From Taiwanofungus camphoratus (lineage: Eukaryota > Basidiomycota > Agaricomycetes > Polyporales > Taiwanofungaceae), in NCBI GenBank assembly GCA_003999685.1, contig CP021233.1, positions 124,001 through 188,000 of the forward strand: a stretch of DNA of 64,000 bases, written 5' to 3'. Below are positions 1 to 11,100 of this stretch, in pieces; the first letter of the stretch is position 1, and every line of letters begins with the position of its first letter. Under the pieces are notes generated by a model. It made no database searches and was not told the origin of the DNA. It saw only the letters and a list, made by a program, of their open reading frames with translations. Position numbers and translations under genes: made by a program.

Positions 1-2596
1 AGCGATTCGCTCAGGAACGCGATATGATAAAACAGCGATTTACATCTTTGGACTTTGATTATTCATTACCTTACCCAAACTTCGATCGGTCCAAAGTAAA
101 AGGTCTCGTGGCATCCCTAATTTCCCTCGAGCCTACCGATTATAACAAATCTACTGCCTTGGAAATCACTGCTGGTGGCCGGTTGTACAATGTTGTTGTC
201 GAGAGTGAAAAGGTCGGTAAAGAGCTGCTCCAAAACGGCAAACTGAAGAAACGGGTGACTATCATTCCGTTGAACAAGATCGACACCTTCAAGATGTCTG
301 CTCAGGTACGTGAAGCGGATCCTTCCGTTCCCTTCTTTAACCTAATGAGTTGTACAGAAACTCCAAGCTGCAACCAAGCTGGCTCCTGGCAAGGTTCGCC
401 TTGCGCTATCGTTAGTTGGCTATCCCGAGGATGTAGCAAATGCAATGGTATATGTGTTTGGTAACACTCTGATCTGCGATGATGCCGAGTCAGCAAAGCT
501 TGTCACGTTTTCGCCGCAAGTAGGGGGTGTACGATCGGTGACACTTGACGGAGACGTCTATGACCCATCCGGTACCCTTAGTGGCGGTTCCGCACCTAGT
601 GGCAGTGGGGTGCTTATCAAAGTCCAGGACTTGTTGGAAGCAGAGAGGAAGCTAGGCGAGGCTCGAGGAAGACTGCAGATGTTGGAGAAAGAAGAAGAAA
701 AGGGGAAAGAAGGTCGAGAGAAATGGAAGAAGCTGGCTAGAGAGTTGGAGATTAAGGAACATGAGATGCGGTTGCTTGAAGAGCAGGTTGGCAATAGCAA
801 TGCGACAAGGGTTAGTGTCTCCCTGTCCCTCACGAGAACTAACATAATTTGGGCGATACTGCTCCTGGTTAGATCGGAGTGGAAGTCGACAAGGTCAAGC
901 AGACAATCGTTGACTTGACCGCGGCTGTGGAAAACGCGAAACAGAAGCAGAGAGATGCCAGGGAGGAATGCAAGAAGCTTGAGAAGGACATGGACGAGTT
1001 CAAGAATAACAAGGAGGGTAAAATCGATGAACTCAAGATAAGTGTCTCAAAGCAAAAATCCGCATTGCAGAAACATTCGGTGGTCGTTAAGACGCAACAG
1101 AAGGAATTGCAAACAGCTACCCTGGAGTTAGGTAATCGAAACAGGTGATAACGATATGAATACCTATTGACCAGGAACATTACATCCAGAACAACTGGAA
1201 AAAGACATCGAGGCCGCCACTGAAAATATAGTGGAGGCACGAACTGGAATTGAGAGGTTGAACAAGGAGCTCGGGAAGCTCAACGACCAGTTAGCTACAA
1301 GCGAGGTTTGTCTGATAGCTGGTTGTGTTCTTTCCAGCGCATGTTGATACAGTATCACTTTTCTGCTTCATCGTTAGGCTACTTTCGCCAAAGCTGACCG
1401 TAAACTTCACGAGGAGCGAGCAACTTTGACAAGATTCGATAACGAACTTGAGGAACTCTCACGTACAGTCAAGGAGAAGAAACAAGCGGTGTCTGAAGCT
1501 GATTTACAGATGAAGAAGTTGGAGCACGACATACAGACCCTGAACAAGGAGAGGACCACCGCTACAAACTTCGTCGCCAATCTGGAAAAGCAGTATGACT
1601 GGATAGCAGAAGACCATGAGTAAGAAATCAGATCACCCGAATCTTAGTATGATTGACAATCCGGCTAGGTTGTTCGGCAAGCCAGGTTCTCCATACGACT
1701 TCAGCGGAGCTGATGTCGGCCTGCTGAAAGAGAAAGCAAGGGAGCTCGAGACACAGCAGAAGGGAATGAAGAAGAAAGTGAACCCGAAAGTCATCAACAT
1801 GATCGATACGTAAGATGATTCTTTATCGCTCGAGAGTGTGGCTCATCGTTCCCTAGAGTAGAAAAGAAAGAAGCGTCGCTGAAGAAGATGCTTGGTACAG
1901 TTTTGAAAGATAAGGAAAAGATCGAGCAGACGATCGAGGAGCTTGACCGATATAAGAAAGATGCCCTCGAGAAGACATGGACGAAAGTCAATGGGTGAGC
2001 AAAAAACTGTCTTTTTGCAGTGGTCATATTCCAAATCCTCAAACACAGCGACTTTGGAGGCATCTTTGCCGAGCTCCTCCCAGGTAACTTTGCCAAGCTG
2101 CAGCCTCCAGAGGGTCAGGACCTCACACAAGGTCTTGAAGTCAAAGTTCAGCTCGGCTCAGTCTGGAAACAAAGCTTGACAGAGTTGAGTGGGGGCCAAC
2201 GGTGAGCATACCTTCAAGGTCACAGAAGCTGTATGCTGAATAAAATTTCGCGGCAGGTCTTTGATCGCCCTCTCGTTGATCATGTCGCTTCTGCAATTCA
2301 AGCCTGCGCCAATGTACATCCTTGATGAGATCGACGCCGCGCTGGACCTCTCGCACACGCAACACATTGGGCAACTATTCCGCACGCGCTTCAAGGGCTC
2401 TCAGTTCATCGTCGTTTCGCTGAAGGAGGGCCTCTTCACGAATGCGAATGTGCTCTTCCGAACGCGCTTCCGCGACGGCACGTCCGTTGTTGAGCGCACT
2501 GCACAACGCTCTACGTCGGCTCTGTACGCCAGTGGCGATAAGGAAAACGATGGGGAAGCGCGGGCACGGAGGGCGCGCGTCGCCACTGCTGGGTGA
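1..2596 (+). CDS. SMC2: SMC2, condensin subunit, 3' part (5' end outside the window)
   Basis: Structural maintenance of chromosomes protein 2, the ATPase that pairs with SMC4 in condensin and compacts mitotic chromosomes. The window starts inside the hinge domain (start to about 730), followed by a long charged coiled coil (to about 1940) and the C-terminal ATPase head. The head shows the ABC signature LSGGQR and the Walker B stretch [12 protein letters not shown], then the usual ending up to a short basic tail. Introns I place by frame: 306-357, 811-872, 1132-1174, 1306-1377, 1620-1668, one near 1811-1856, 1995-2048 and 2202-2256. The exon between the coiled coil and head contains [11 protein letters not shown], diagnostic for SMC2 rather than SMC1, 3 or 4. 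The stop is the TGA at 2594. The N-terminal head with Walker A lies to the left of the window. The 1132-1174 intron (43 bp) is the least certain join. Confidence 0.93.
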
Positions 2597-4154
2597 TGGT
2601 AACGTGTGATGCTTCGCTTTGCAGAGCTAGCGACTATGTAGATTGTGTCTCTTATCTTTGCTTCCTGTTGTTTGTATCAGTCATGTTGTATGATTATTTA
2701 GCAGAGTGATTCCGAGGTAAACTCTATCTTGAGAGCCGCTATGAGCCACTGAGAAGCCGAAACTCGGGAGCATAGTTAATTCTAGAAGTCATACACTCAA
2801 ATCAACAGTGGAATTCAACGGATAGGATGATCGAGGAGAAGCGTCAATCTGCAGCGTACCCTCAGCTAGCTAAAGTCTCTGAGGTGTTGTTACTAGCGCT
2901 GAGGTCGTGGGGAGAACCGCGTTTACATGTTGAGTGCAGGGACTGTCCTGAGCCGTCCACTACAGAAGCAACGCAGTCGACCTAACGCGCGCTCTTCATA
3001 GTAATAGAAAATGATTCATCGACTGAACGCTGCGAACATGACCATCAAGCTCACTGCAGAGCAGATTCAGCCTTCGCCTGCCGTCCTGTGGAGACGCGAA
3101 ATTCAATAGACGCTTGCGACCTAAGATCCCTGAATAAAACCCTCTGTAGATGAAAAATTGGTCCGATGTCAGAAAAACTTGCCGTGGCTAGGGGTATATC
3201 CCCAAAATCGAGAATTCGAGTACTAATAACCCGCGTGGTGAGGGATGTTATAATGAGAAGCTGAATGGAATCGGTCCTACTTGCGGAGTCATCATGACGG
3301 AATCTGTTGAAAGACCTTGGGCTGCGGAAGACATTGAAAATGCGATGCAGTAAAGACTATCTGCGGGCATAGTATTTTTACCAGTCCATACTTGCAGCTA
3401 ATCTCGAAGGAGTTGGCACACCCATTAAGCGGATATAAATTACATACTAGCAGCCCTTGAGTTTAATACAACAGAGGAAACCGCCACGGAGGCATCAACG
3501 ACTGCAGAAGTGACGATAAATGTTGCACCGCTAAAGTGGTGGCCGTCAAAGTGTGTGGGTCGACAGATAATTCGTAGAGCGGAGCTTTGTGAACCCCGTC
3601 AAGAGTGGGGCTCAAGATGAGAGTGCGATCTCAGGAACCTGATATGAGGGAGTACGTCGGACATCACTGAATCAATATTGTAACCGCCATTGCAATGCAT
3701 GCCAGTGCAACATAGGGGGAAAGGCGCTCTCCTGCGGTACGGTGATTAATGCGGGTGTTAGCACGCAGTCTGTCATATGCGCACCTATTCTTGCAGACAT
3801 CCAGAACAGCCCAAGAAACCTAGACATGGCAACGAGACTGGTCAGCAAATGCCGGGAATGAAACGAGTACAAGAACACACCCTTCTCTGTTCCTGTCAAT
3901 GAGACGTGGTGCAACGGCGCGCACGTATGTGCACGTGCATATCATGAGCAGGATAACTAGTAAGAGAGATTGGAAGTTAAATAGCGCAGACTACCAGGAT
4001 CTGTTAGCCGCATTCCAGAGTGGTACAAGTCCACCTACCATCTCTCGTGAATGGTCACTCTTGCGAGCAGCTCCCGTATATCCCCACGAGTCGATCAAGC
4101 GAGCGCTGGCGCTTCTTCAGCGTAACGTGTCTACCTCTTTTACGTAAGCTTAAG
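2597..4154. other. Intergenic, no gene recognised
   Basis: About 1.56 kb between SMC2 and the left duplication of the LINE. Only short open frames with no recognisable domain occur; the longest (3899-4147, +) has no family features. The first 100 to 200 bases probably hold the SMC2 3' UTR. I see no RNA gene or repeat. Confidence 0.5.
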
Positions 4155-4168
4155 TGCATTTCCGGTTC
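4155..4168. repeat. LINE target-site duplication, left copy
   Basis: The 14-mer TGCATTTCCGGTTC occurs here directly before the T-run and again at 16773-16786 directly after the other end of the LINE. The bases just outside the match differ, so the duplication is exactly 14 bp. It defines the ends of the LINE insertion. Confidence 0.93.
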
Positions 4169-4189
4169 TTTTTTTTTATATTTTTTTTT
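4169..4189 (-). repeat. LINE poly(A) tail (T-run on the plus strand)
   Basis: Nine T, ATA, nine T, lying directly beside the left target duplication. This is the 3' tail of the minus-strand LINE, about 295 bp beyond its stop codon. The stretch 4190-4483 is therefore the LINE 3' UTR. Confidence 0.85.
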
Positions 4190-4483
4190 AATCCTCGGGT
4201 TTATACTCCATACGACGTAGGTACATGTAGAGTAATAATGATAGTAAGTGGGCATCCGCGCCCGCATGAGCGGCACACCTACAGTTATCAGTGGCCTCGT
4301 TATGTGGCGTGGGCATATAATCCAACACGGCCTGCAAAAGGAGGGGTACAGTCATCCATAGGAAGCCATACCCGACCCCCGCCCGACCCGCTTTTCACGC
4401 TCTGTGTGTTTACTCAGCCCGGTAATCCCGTTCCGTCAGTAAATCACTTAAGGAACTGAGTGTAGCCCTACAGGTTTCAGGCC

Positions 4484-5469
4484 TCAGTTATCGTTCGGAT
4501 AGACGTGGGGGTCGTCGCGGATACTGGGTTCCGCTATCCCCTCATCTATCCAGTTATGGTACATTTCAAACGCCTTTGCTTTGGCGTCGTACCACTCACA
4601 GAAATCCCGGTATTTTCCACCCAGGGCGGTGGTCATACCGGGATCTAGATGTCGGTCCGTATGGAACCGCTGCCATGCCACTTGTCTTCCGATAGTGTGG
4701 CACACAAGATGAGCACAAGTGAATGTTCTCGTGCGCGCAACTTCAGCTTCAAGCAGAGATTCTGCCAGAATTTCCACCCAGTCAAATGTGGAGACCATCA
4801 GGTTGAGCCGAAGGAACTCCATAATGTCATCCGGGGTCCAACCCCTTTGTTCAGGGGGCCCCATCAGAAGTGGATCACGAGGACCCTGTTGGCGCTTCGT
4901 CCTGATCCAGAATGGACAGTCGAAGAGCACATGTTCCCTGGTTTCCTCCGCTCCGCACAAACAGAGGTGAGGGCCAGGGATATTGAACCTAGAGCGGTAT
5001 TCACCGCCTGGGAAATGGTTGGTGAGCACACGGCATACGCGTGCCACCTCCTTGTTGGACTTGCCAGCTGCCTTCAGGACCCACGTGCCCTTGGCCGTAG
5101 TCCCGTGCAGCGGTAGGGCATCCTCGGTTACTTTCCATAACCGTCGACCGCGATAGCTGGGGTTGTCAACTAATGTCCCCCAGCGCTTTTTGACCCTTGC
5201 CTTGACGCGAGCAAGGGCCATCGATTGTGAGATGAATTCCGGTTGGGGATCATCCAATGCCTTCTTTGCGAGTTTATCAACGAACTCATTCTGAAATATG
5301 CCTTTATGGGAAGGAACCCAAAAAAGGACAATGCGTCGGTGTTTGTCTGTATCGAGGAATGCTCGGACTTGTTGAGAGGCCATGACCGCCGCCATCTGCG
5401 ACGGTCCGACTTCCGGCTTGAAAATTTGGTCGAGTGCCGATTGGTTATCGGAGCAGACTATGAGGGTAG
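4484..5469 (-). CDS. LINE polyprotein, C-terminal part (end of RNase H and CCHC tail)
   Basis: Continuation of the LINE protein beyond the inserted LTR element. It opens with the third RNase H acidic position (VCSDNQSAL) and then the WVPSHKG and FVDKLAKKA stretch that carries the last catalytic His and Asp region. Further on, CLCGAEETREHVLFDC gives a C-x-C-x7-H-x4-C zinc-binding pattern common at the end of LINE proteins. The stop is the TGA read from 4486 to 4484. The open frame runs on into the LTR (to 5554), but that extension is LTR sequence, not LINE. The LTR element thus cut the RNase H domain between its second and third acidic residues. Confidence 0.9.
5465..5469. repeat. LTR-element target-site duplication, left copy
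   Basis: GGTAG directly before the TGTTAC start of the 5' LTR. The same five bases follow the 3' LTR at 13209-13213. Five bp is the usual duplication size for Ty3/gypsy integrases. Counting one copy keeps the LINE reading frame continuous. Confidence 0.9.
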
Positions 5470-5971
5470 TGTTACTGTCGGGTAGGACTAGAGACGTGTT
5501 CGTTTTTTCTTTCCCTCTGTTTGTCACACCATGGACGCGCGGCATCCCTTCCACACCTTACTTACCCAGATTGACTGACGGGCCGACCGTCCCCGCTTAC
5601 GCCATGGTAGTTATGTACTTTCGGGCCGCTGACTCCTCTCACCTTATGCGGTCTCTGGGGGGCTGCTAGTATACCTGGGGGTTGGCGGTGGCAGTATAAG
5701 AAGGGGGTCCCACTGTTGGAGGTTCCCTTAGTCGTATTCTCTTCGTTCATCCTTCCTAAAGTGTACTACGCATTAGTACCAATACACGCTAGTCTTTCTC
5801 ACATCTCTTTGCACCGCAAGAAGCCCGTGAAAGACTATCGCGACTACATAGGGCTTGTAGTTGAAGACTACCGAAGACTGTGACTCGTCGTCACCGTCGT
5901 TCCTCTTCAACCCTTCGCTGCACACCGCTCCAAGCTTCTGCAGCATTATCAGGGTGAACCCCCCGGTAACA
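5470..5971 (+). repeat. 5' LTR
   Basis: Begins TGTTAC and ends GTAACA, an inverted terminal hexamer, 502 bp. Matches 12707-13208 without any difference that I can see. A TATAAG stretch at 5695-5700 is a possible core promoter, by inference only. Confidence 0.96.
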
Positions 5972-6515
5972 CTAGAATACGACTCCATAAACCCGAACCC
6001 GTCCTGGTTCGAGAAGTCACAAGAAGACAGTGCCTAAAAGACCCGTACCGGTCTCGAAGAAGGCGAGGTCAGCGTACTCATACGATTAGTACTGATCACC
6101 ACGGATTATCAACGACCTTTTGATATCGACTACGAACAAGAAGAAGAGCTGGATCGCGCAGCATTTGACCCTTCTCTCCCGACTTTAGAAGAAGTCCTGG
6201 ATCGAGCTGAGCGCAACCTCAGAGCCATTCTCCACGCCGATAGTTCCACCAGCTTCCTCCCAGCTGAACAGAGGGAGCTGATCCTTTACACCCGCTCCCG
6301 CATCTCCAGAGCCAGCGACGCTTGGCAAGCCGTATTGGAAAATCACGACAGGCTGGCAAGGGAGGAGAGCCGACCGCTACCTCCCACTCCCTCTGAAGAT
6401 TTTGACGAAGTCCTTGACCACCGTATCCTCACTGCTCAGAAGGTGCTCTCAAACCCACGTTTCTCATTTCAACTGGCCGTTCCCATAATTGTGAACCTAT
6501 ATCAAAGGCTACTGA
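5972..6515 (+). other. Leader region of the LTR element
   Basis: Sequence between the 5' LTR and the main gag frame. It should contain the primer-binding site and packaging leader, but I do not recognise a clear tRNA complement directly after the LTR. No known domain is evident. Confidence 0.5.
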
Positions 6516-8093
6516 GTGCCCGAGATTTCTATCGCCGGTGGCAAGCTGGATCCATCCTCCAAAACGAGGCGGAGGTCGACCCTGACGTGCGCCGGGAAGG
6601 CTCATCGCTATCAAGCGGAGAACAATCGGGACGTACACCGACATTACACGAAGACTTCTAACTGGAGGGTCTGCTCAACGCAACCGTGCCCTCACCGCTA
6701 CGACTCTGCACTCTACAGGGGAAGCGATTTCAAACCTTGTACTCCAACCAATCGTGCCCTCATCCAGGCCCGCTGGACAACCTTTGACGAAACCGACCCA
6801 CCCTCCGACGAAGGCTCCAGCTCAGAACTAACCGACCCTGACATTGAACGGACAGAACAACAAATGGAAACTGAAGGGACAGGAAAAACATCCCCTTCCA
6901 CTCCGGAAACACCCCGTGGCTTGAGCTCTTTCCGATCAGGAATAGGGGAATCAGGGCCACCGCCTGACGATGGGCTGGGGGAGGAAGGCCCCCCCGAGGG
7001 AGGACCACCTTATGACGAGAGTGGAGGACCCCCAGGAGGACCACCTGGTGGAGGAGGACCACCTGGCGGAGGAGGAACACCTGGCGGAGGAGCGCCCGGT
7101 GGAGGAGGACTACCCGGTAGAGGAGGACCACCTGGGGGAGGAGGACCCCCTGGGGGAGGACCCCCTGGAGGGTGGCAGCCGCCTGGAGGAACGCCCCTCC
7201 CACAGGGAGCTGCACGGGTACCGGACCGAAAAGAGCCAGAAATTACTAAGTTCTCTGGAAAGCGAGAGGATGCCCGACACTTCCTCATCCAATTTGCCCG
7301 AAGATTTGACACCGAGCGATGGGCCTCTGCTTCCGAACGAGAAAAGGTCGGCAATTTCCTTGGCCACCTCGAAGGCCATGCTGGTGCCTGGGCCGACACT
7401 CTCACCGAAAAGGCACTCGAACCCCACCCCCTCATCCGAGGGGTGAGCCGGGGGTACGGCACTTTCAGGAATGTCGCTCTCGAGTTCATCAAAAGGTTCG
7501 GGGTAATAGAGGAGGAGGTCTCTGCAGCCATCGAACTACGGAACTTGGTCTACACCTACGACAAACCCATTGCCGATTTCAACGAGGAGTTCGACCGACT
7601 GGCCCGCAGGGCAGAAATCACCGAAGAAAGTGCCCTTATGGCCTGGTACCGAGAAAAACTACCCAGCACCATGCGAGTCCGAATCATGGAACGAGATGTA
7701 GCCCCCACAACCCTAGAAGGATGGAAGGAAACTGCTGCCCAACGGGACCGGGCCTATCGAAACAACAAGGCCATCGATGCCGCTCAAAGAACTTCGAAAA
7801 CCCCTCCACGAGTCGCAGCAAGGGCATTTGACAGTGGGAAGCCAGACCATCAGCGCTTGCAAGACCGAAGGACGGGCTCCTGCTACAAATGCCACAACAA
7901 GGGGCACCTGGCCAAAGACTGCCCGGAGCGAACCTCGGGTCGGGGAACAGGACCCCCAAACCGAAGGGCCAACATGAAAGATGAAAACGAGGCGGATGAT
8001 GAAGCCTCTGAGCAGGAGGAGCAGGGGCAAGAAACGAAAGGAGTAAGATTCCCCCACTTCTCTCAGCACCACGACTTTGTGGATTTTCTGTAA
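6516..8093 (+). CDS. gag: gag-like protein of the LTR element
   Basis: Open frame of 525 codons. A low-complexity Gly/Pro-rich tract lies near residues 165-230. It is followed by a Retrotrans_gag-type helical region (EITKFSGKREDARHFLIQFA onward), as in Ty3/gypsy capsids. A single CCHC zinc knuckle, CYKCHNKGHLAKDC, sits near residue 455, and the C-terminus is strongly acidic. Gag forms the particle shell and binds the element RNA. The following pol frame lies in a different phase, as is common in this family, which uses frameshifting or re-initiation. Confidence 0.88.
   Translation: MPEISIAGGKLDPSSKTRRRSTLTCAGKAHRYQAENNRDVHRHYTKTSNWRVCSTQPCPHRYDSALYRGSDFKPCTPTNRALIQARWTTFDETDPPSDEGSSSELTDPDIERTEQQMETEGTGKTSPSTPETPRGLSSFRSGIGESGPPPDDGLGEEGPPEGGPPYDESGGPPGGPPGGGGPPGGGGTPGGGAPGGGGLPGRGGPPGGGGPPGGGPPGGWQPPGGTPLPQGAARVPDRKEPEITKFSGKREDARHFLIQFARRFDTERWASASEREKVGNFLGHLEGHAGAWADTLTEKALEPHPLIRGVSRGYGTFRNVALEFIKRFGVIEEEVSAAIELRNLVYTYDKPIADFNEEFDRLARRAEITEESALMAWYREKLPSTMRVRIMERDVAPTTLEGWKETAAQRDRAYRNNKAIDAAQRTSKTPPRVAARAFDSGKPDHQRLQDRRTGSCYKCHNKGHLAKDCPERTSGRGTGPPNRRANMKDENEADDEASEQEEQGQETKGVRFPHFSQHHDFVDFL
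7012..7188 (+). repeat. Gly/Pro-rich minisatellite-like tract in gag
   Basis: About 175 bp of degenerate GGA-GGA-CCA-CCT type units encoding runs such as GGPPGGGG. This is a low-complexity linker between the acidic N-terminal part and the capsid-like domain, and it may vary in length between copies. Confidence 0.8.
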
Positions 8094-8104
8094 GGCGACC
8101 CGAC

Positions 8105-11100
8105 GTGACGCACGAGTCGCCTAAACTCTCTGTACGAAATGTAATTACCGGAACGCGCAAGCGCAATACACTTTATCTACCGGGTTACATCGTCGTAGGA
8201 GAGAAAGCCGTCGCTGCATGCCCCCTATTGGATAGTGGGGCTGACGCCAACCTAATTCACCCCGACTTTGTAAGGAAGTGGGGACTCCCCACTCGACCGC
8301 TTCCCAGGACAGTAACCTCAACCACCATTGACGGCTCTACAAACAAAGGGGGACCAATTACCCACAGAGTCGAAGGGAGCATACGATTAGAAGGGAATGA
8401 CATCCCAACCAACTTTTATGTCTCAAACATTGGAACGCTCGATGTAGTACTCGGCAACCCCTGGCTCGCACAAGTCAACCCACGCATCGACTGGGTAGAA
8501 GGAACACTCGAGATTGACCAAGCTCGACTCACAGAATGGCAAGGATACTATGCCTGGATCATGAGCCAACCCACGACAGACGGAATTCCCCTGTGTCGAG
8601 CTTCCATTCATGAAGACGATGAGGAGCTTTCGGACATAATGTGTGCTTACACACAAGGAGAAGGGGTTCTGGGGATCTTCCAACAGAAAGGGCAGCCGCT
8701 CGTACGTGAAGACGGGCTACTGCAGGCCCTAAAGCCCACACAACTAGGGCTCAATCGACTAACACGCCTCCCTGACTCCCCACATATGGTATGGGATGTC
8801 CCAGAGCTCACGGAATTGGTGATCCCCAAGGACCCACCCCCATCCGTAGAAGACCTTGTCCCAGAATACCTGTGGGACTATAAACGGTTGTTCGAAAAGG
8901 AGGCTGCCAACCGGTTCCCAGAATCCAAGCCCTGGGACCATGCCATCGAATTAAGGCCAGACTTTGTCCCCAGGAAATGCGCCGTAATTCCTTTGTCTCC
9001 AAATGAACAGGCAGCGATGGACAAATTTTTGGAAGAAAACCTGGCCAAGGGCTATCTCCGAGAATCGAACTCACCAATGGCGTCACCAGCCTTTTTTGTC
9101 AAAAAAAAGGATGGTACCTTGCGCCCGTGCCAGGACTACCGATACCTGAACAAGGGCACAATCAAAGATGCCTACCCCTTGCCCCTCATAGGAGAGCTAA
9201 TCGACAGGCTCCAAAGGGCCACTGTGTTCACTAAATTAGACCTCCGAAACGGGTACAACAACGTCCGGATCAGAGAGGGCGATCAATGGAAAGGAGCATT
9301 CATGGTCAAACATAGGAATCAGGACAAGATCGTCGAACCCACTGTCATGTTCTTTGGGATGTGCAACTCGCCGGCCACGTTTCAGCGAATGATGAATGAT
9401 GCGTTCCAGGACATGCTGGCCGAGGGGTGGATCGCGATCTATATGGACGACATCCTCATTTTCTCCGACAATATGGAAGCCCACCGAGAACGAACCAGAC
9501 GCGTCCTACAACGGCTGCAGGAATGGGATCTATTTGTCAAGCCAGAGAAATGCGCGTTCGATGTCGTCGAAGTTGACTTCTTGGGAATGACCATCTCACC
9601 TGGACAGGTGCACATGGACAAGGACAAACTGGCAGGAATCGCAGATTGGCCAATTCCTACTAGGGTCAAGGATGTGGAACGATTCATGGGTCTCGCCAAC
9701 TACTACCGACGCTTCATCCACAACTTCTCCCACATCGCTCACCCCTTGAATGTCATCAAGAAGAAACGCGCGGAGTGGAACTGGACCAAAGCCTGCCAGG
9801 AGGCCTTCGACGAGCTCAAACGGTGTTTCCAGAGCATGCCTATCCTTCGCATGCCCGACCCGTCCAAACCATTCACCATTGAGGCCGACGCCTCTCTGGT
9901 AGCCACTGGTGCAGTGCTGCAACAACTTGATGAAGAAGGGCGGCTACACCCTATAGCTTTCCTCTCGAAGAGCCTGAAAGAAGCGGAGCGGAATTATCAA
10001 GTATATGACAGAGAGCTGCTGGCCATTGTCCGAGCACTCGAGGAATGGCGCCACCACCTTGAAGGAAGTGGACATCCGGTCACGGTGATCACCGACCACA
10101 AGAACCTCACCTATTTCCGAGAAGCACAACGACTCAACCGACGCCAGGCCCGATGGCAGTTATTCCTGTCGCAATTTGACCTGCAACTATTAAACAAGAA
10201 AGGCAGTCGACTCATAGTCGCCGATGCACTCTCCCGGCGACCTGACCACCCAGGAGGGAAACATGACAACGAAGATGTCATCCTGTTACCGACAGACCTC
10301 TTTGTCAACGCCACCAACACTGCAATCATCGAAAAGATACGTGAATGTCGTACCCGTGACAGGATGGTCATCGAGACGATTGACGCTTTAAAACGGGGGA
10401 AGGTACCGCCATTCAAGGGCACAGGCTTTGCGCACACAAAGCTGGCAGACTGGGACATTCAGGAGGGACTAATTTTATACAAAAACAGAGTTTACGTACC
10501 CCCTGATGATGATCTGCGCCGAGAAGTCATTCAACTCTGTCATGACACACCAGCAATGGCACACCCAGGGGCACAAGGTACAATGGCCATCGCCCGAAGG
10601 GACTGGTTCTGGCATGGAATGTCTTCATTCATCGAGAAATATGTTGAGGGGTGCGCCAAATGCCAGGAGAGCAAGATCAACACACACCCCACGAAACCCC
10701 CCCTGATGGCCATCCCCACAGAACCGAATTCAAGGCCATTCTCTCACATATCGGTAGACTTCATCACTGATCTACCAGAGTCACAGGGCTTCAATGCGCT
10801 CATGGTAGTAGTTGACAGAGAACTCACCAAGGGCATTGTGCTCATACCCTGCACCAAGAACATAGATGCGGTAGGGACGGCAGAGGCCCTACACCTCAAT
10901 GTATACAGGCGATATGGCCTACCTGACCGGATGATATCCGACCGAGGACCACAGTTCGCAGCGGCTGCATTTCGAGAATGGTGTAAGCTGACAGGAGTCA
11001 AGGCGGCAATGTCCACTGCCTACCACCCCCAATCAGATGGGAGTACAGAACGGGTCAACCAGGAACTGGAGGCGGCCTGGAGAATCCTATGCGCAAATGA

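Noticed and set aside
3899-4147. Short plus-strand open frame left of the LINE that might be a host gene disrupted by it
   Set aside because: No domain, no partner exon to the right of the LINE, and unremarkable composition.
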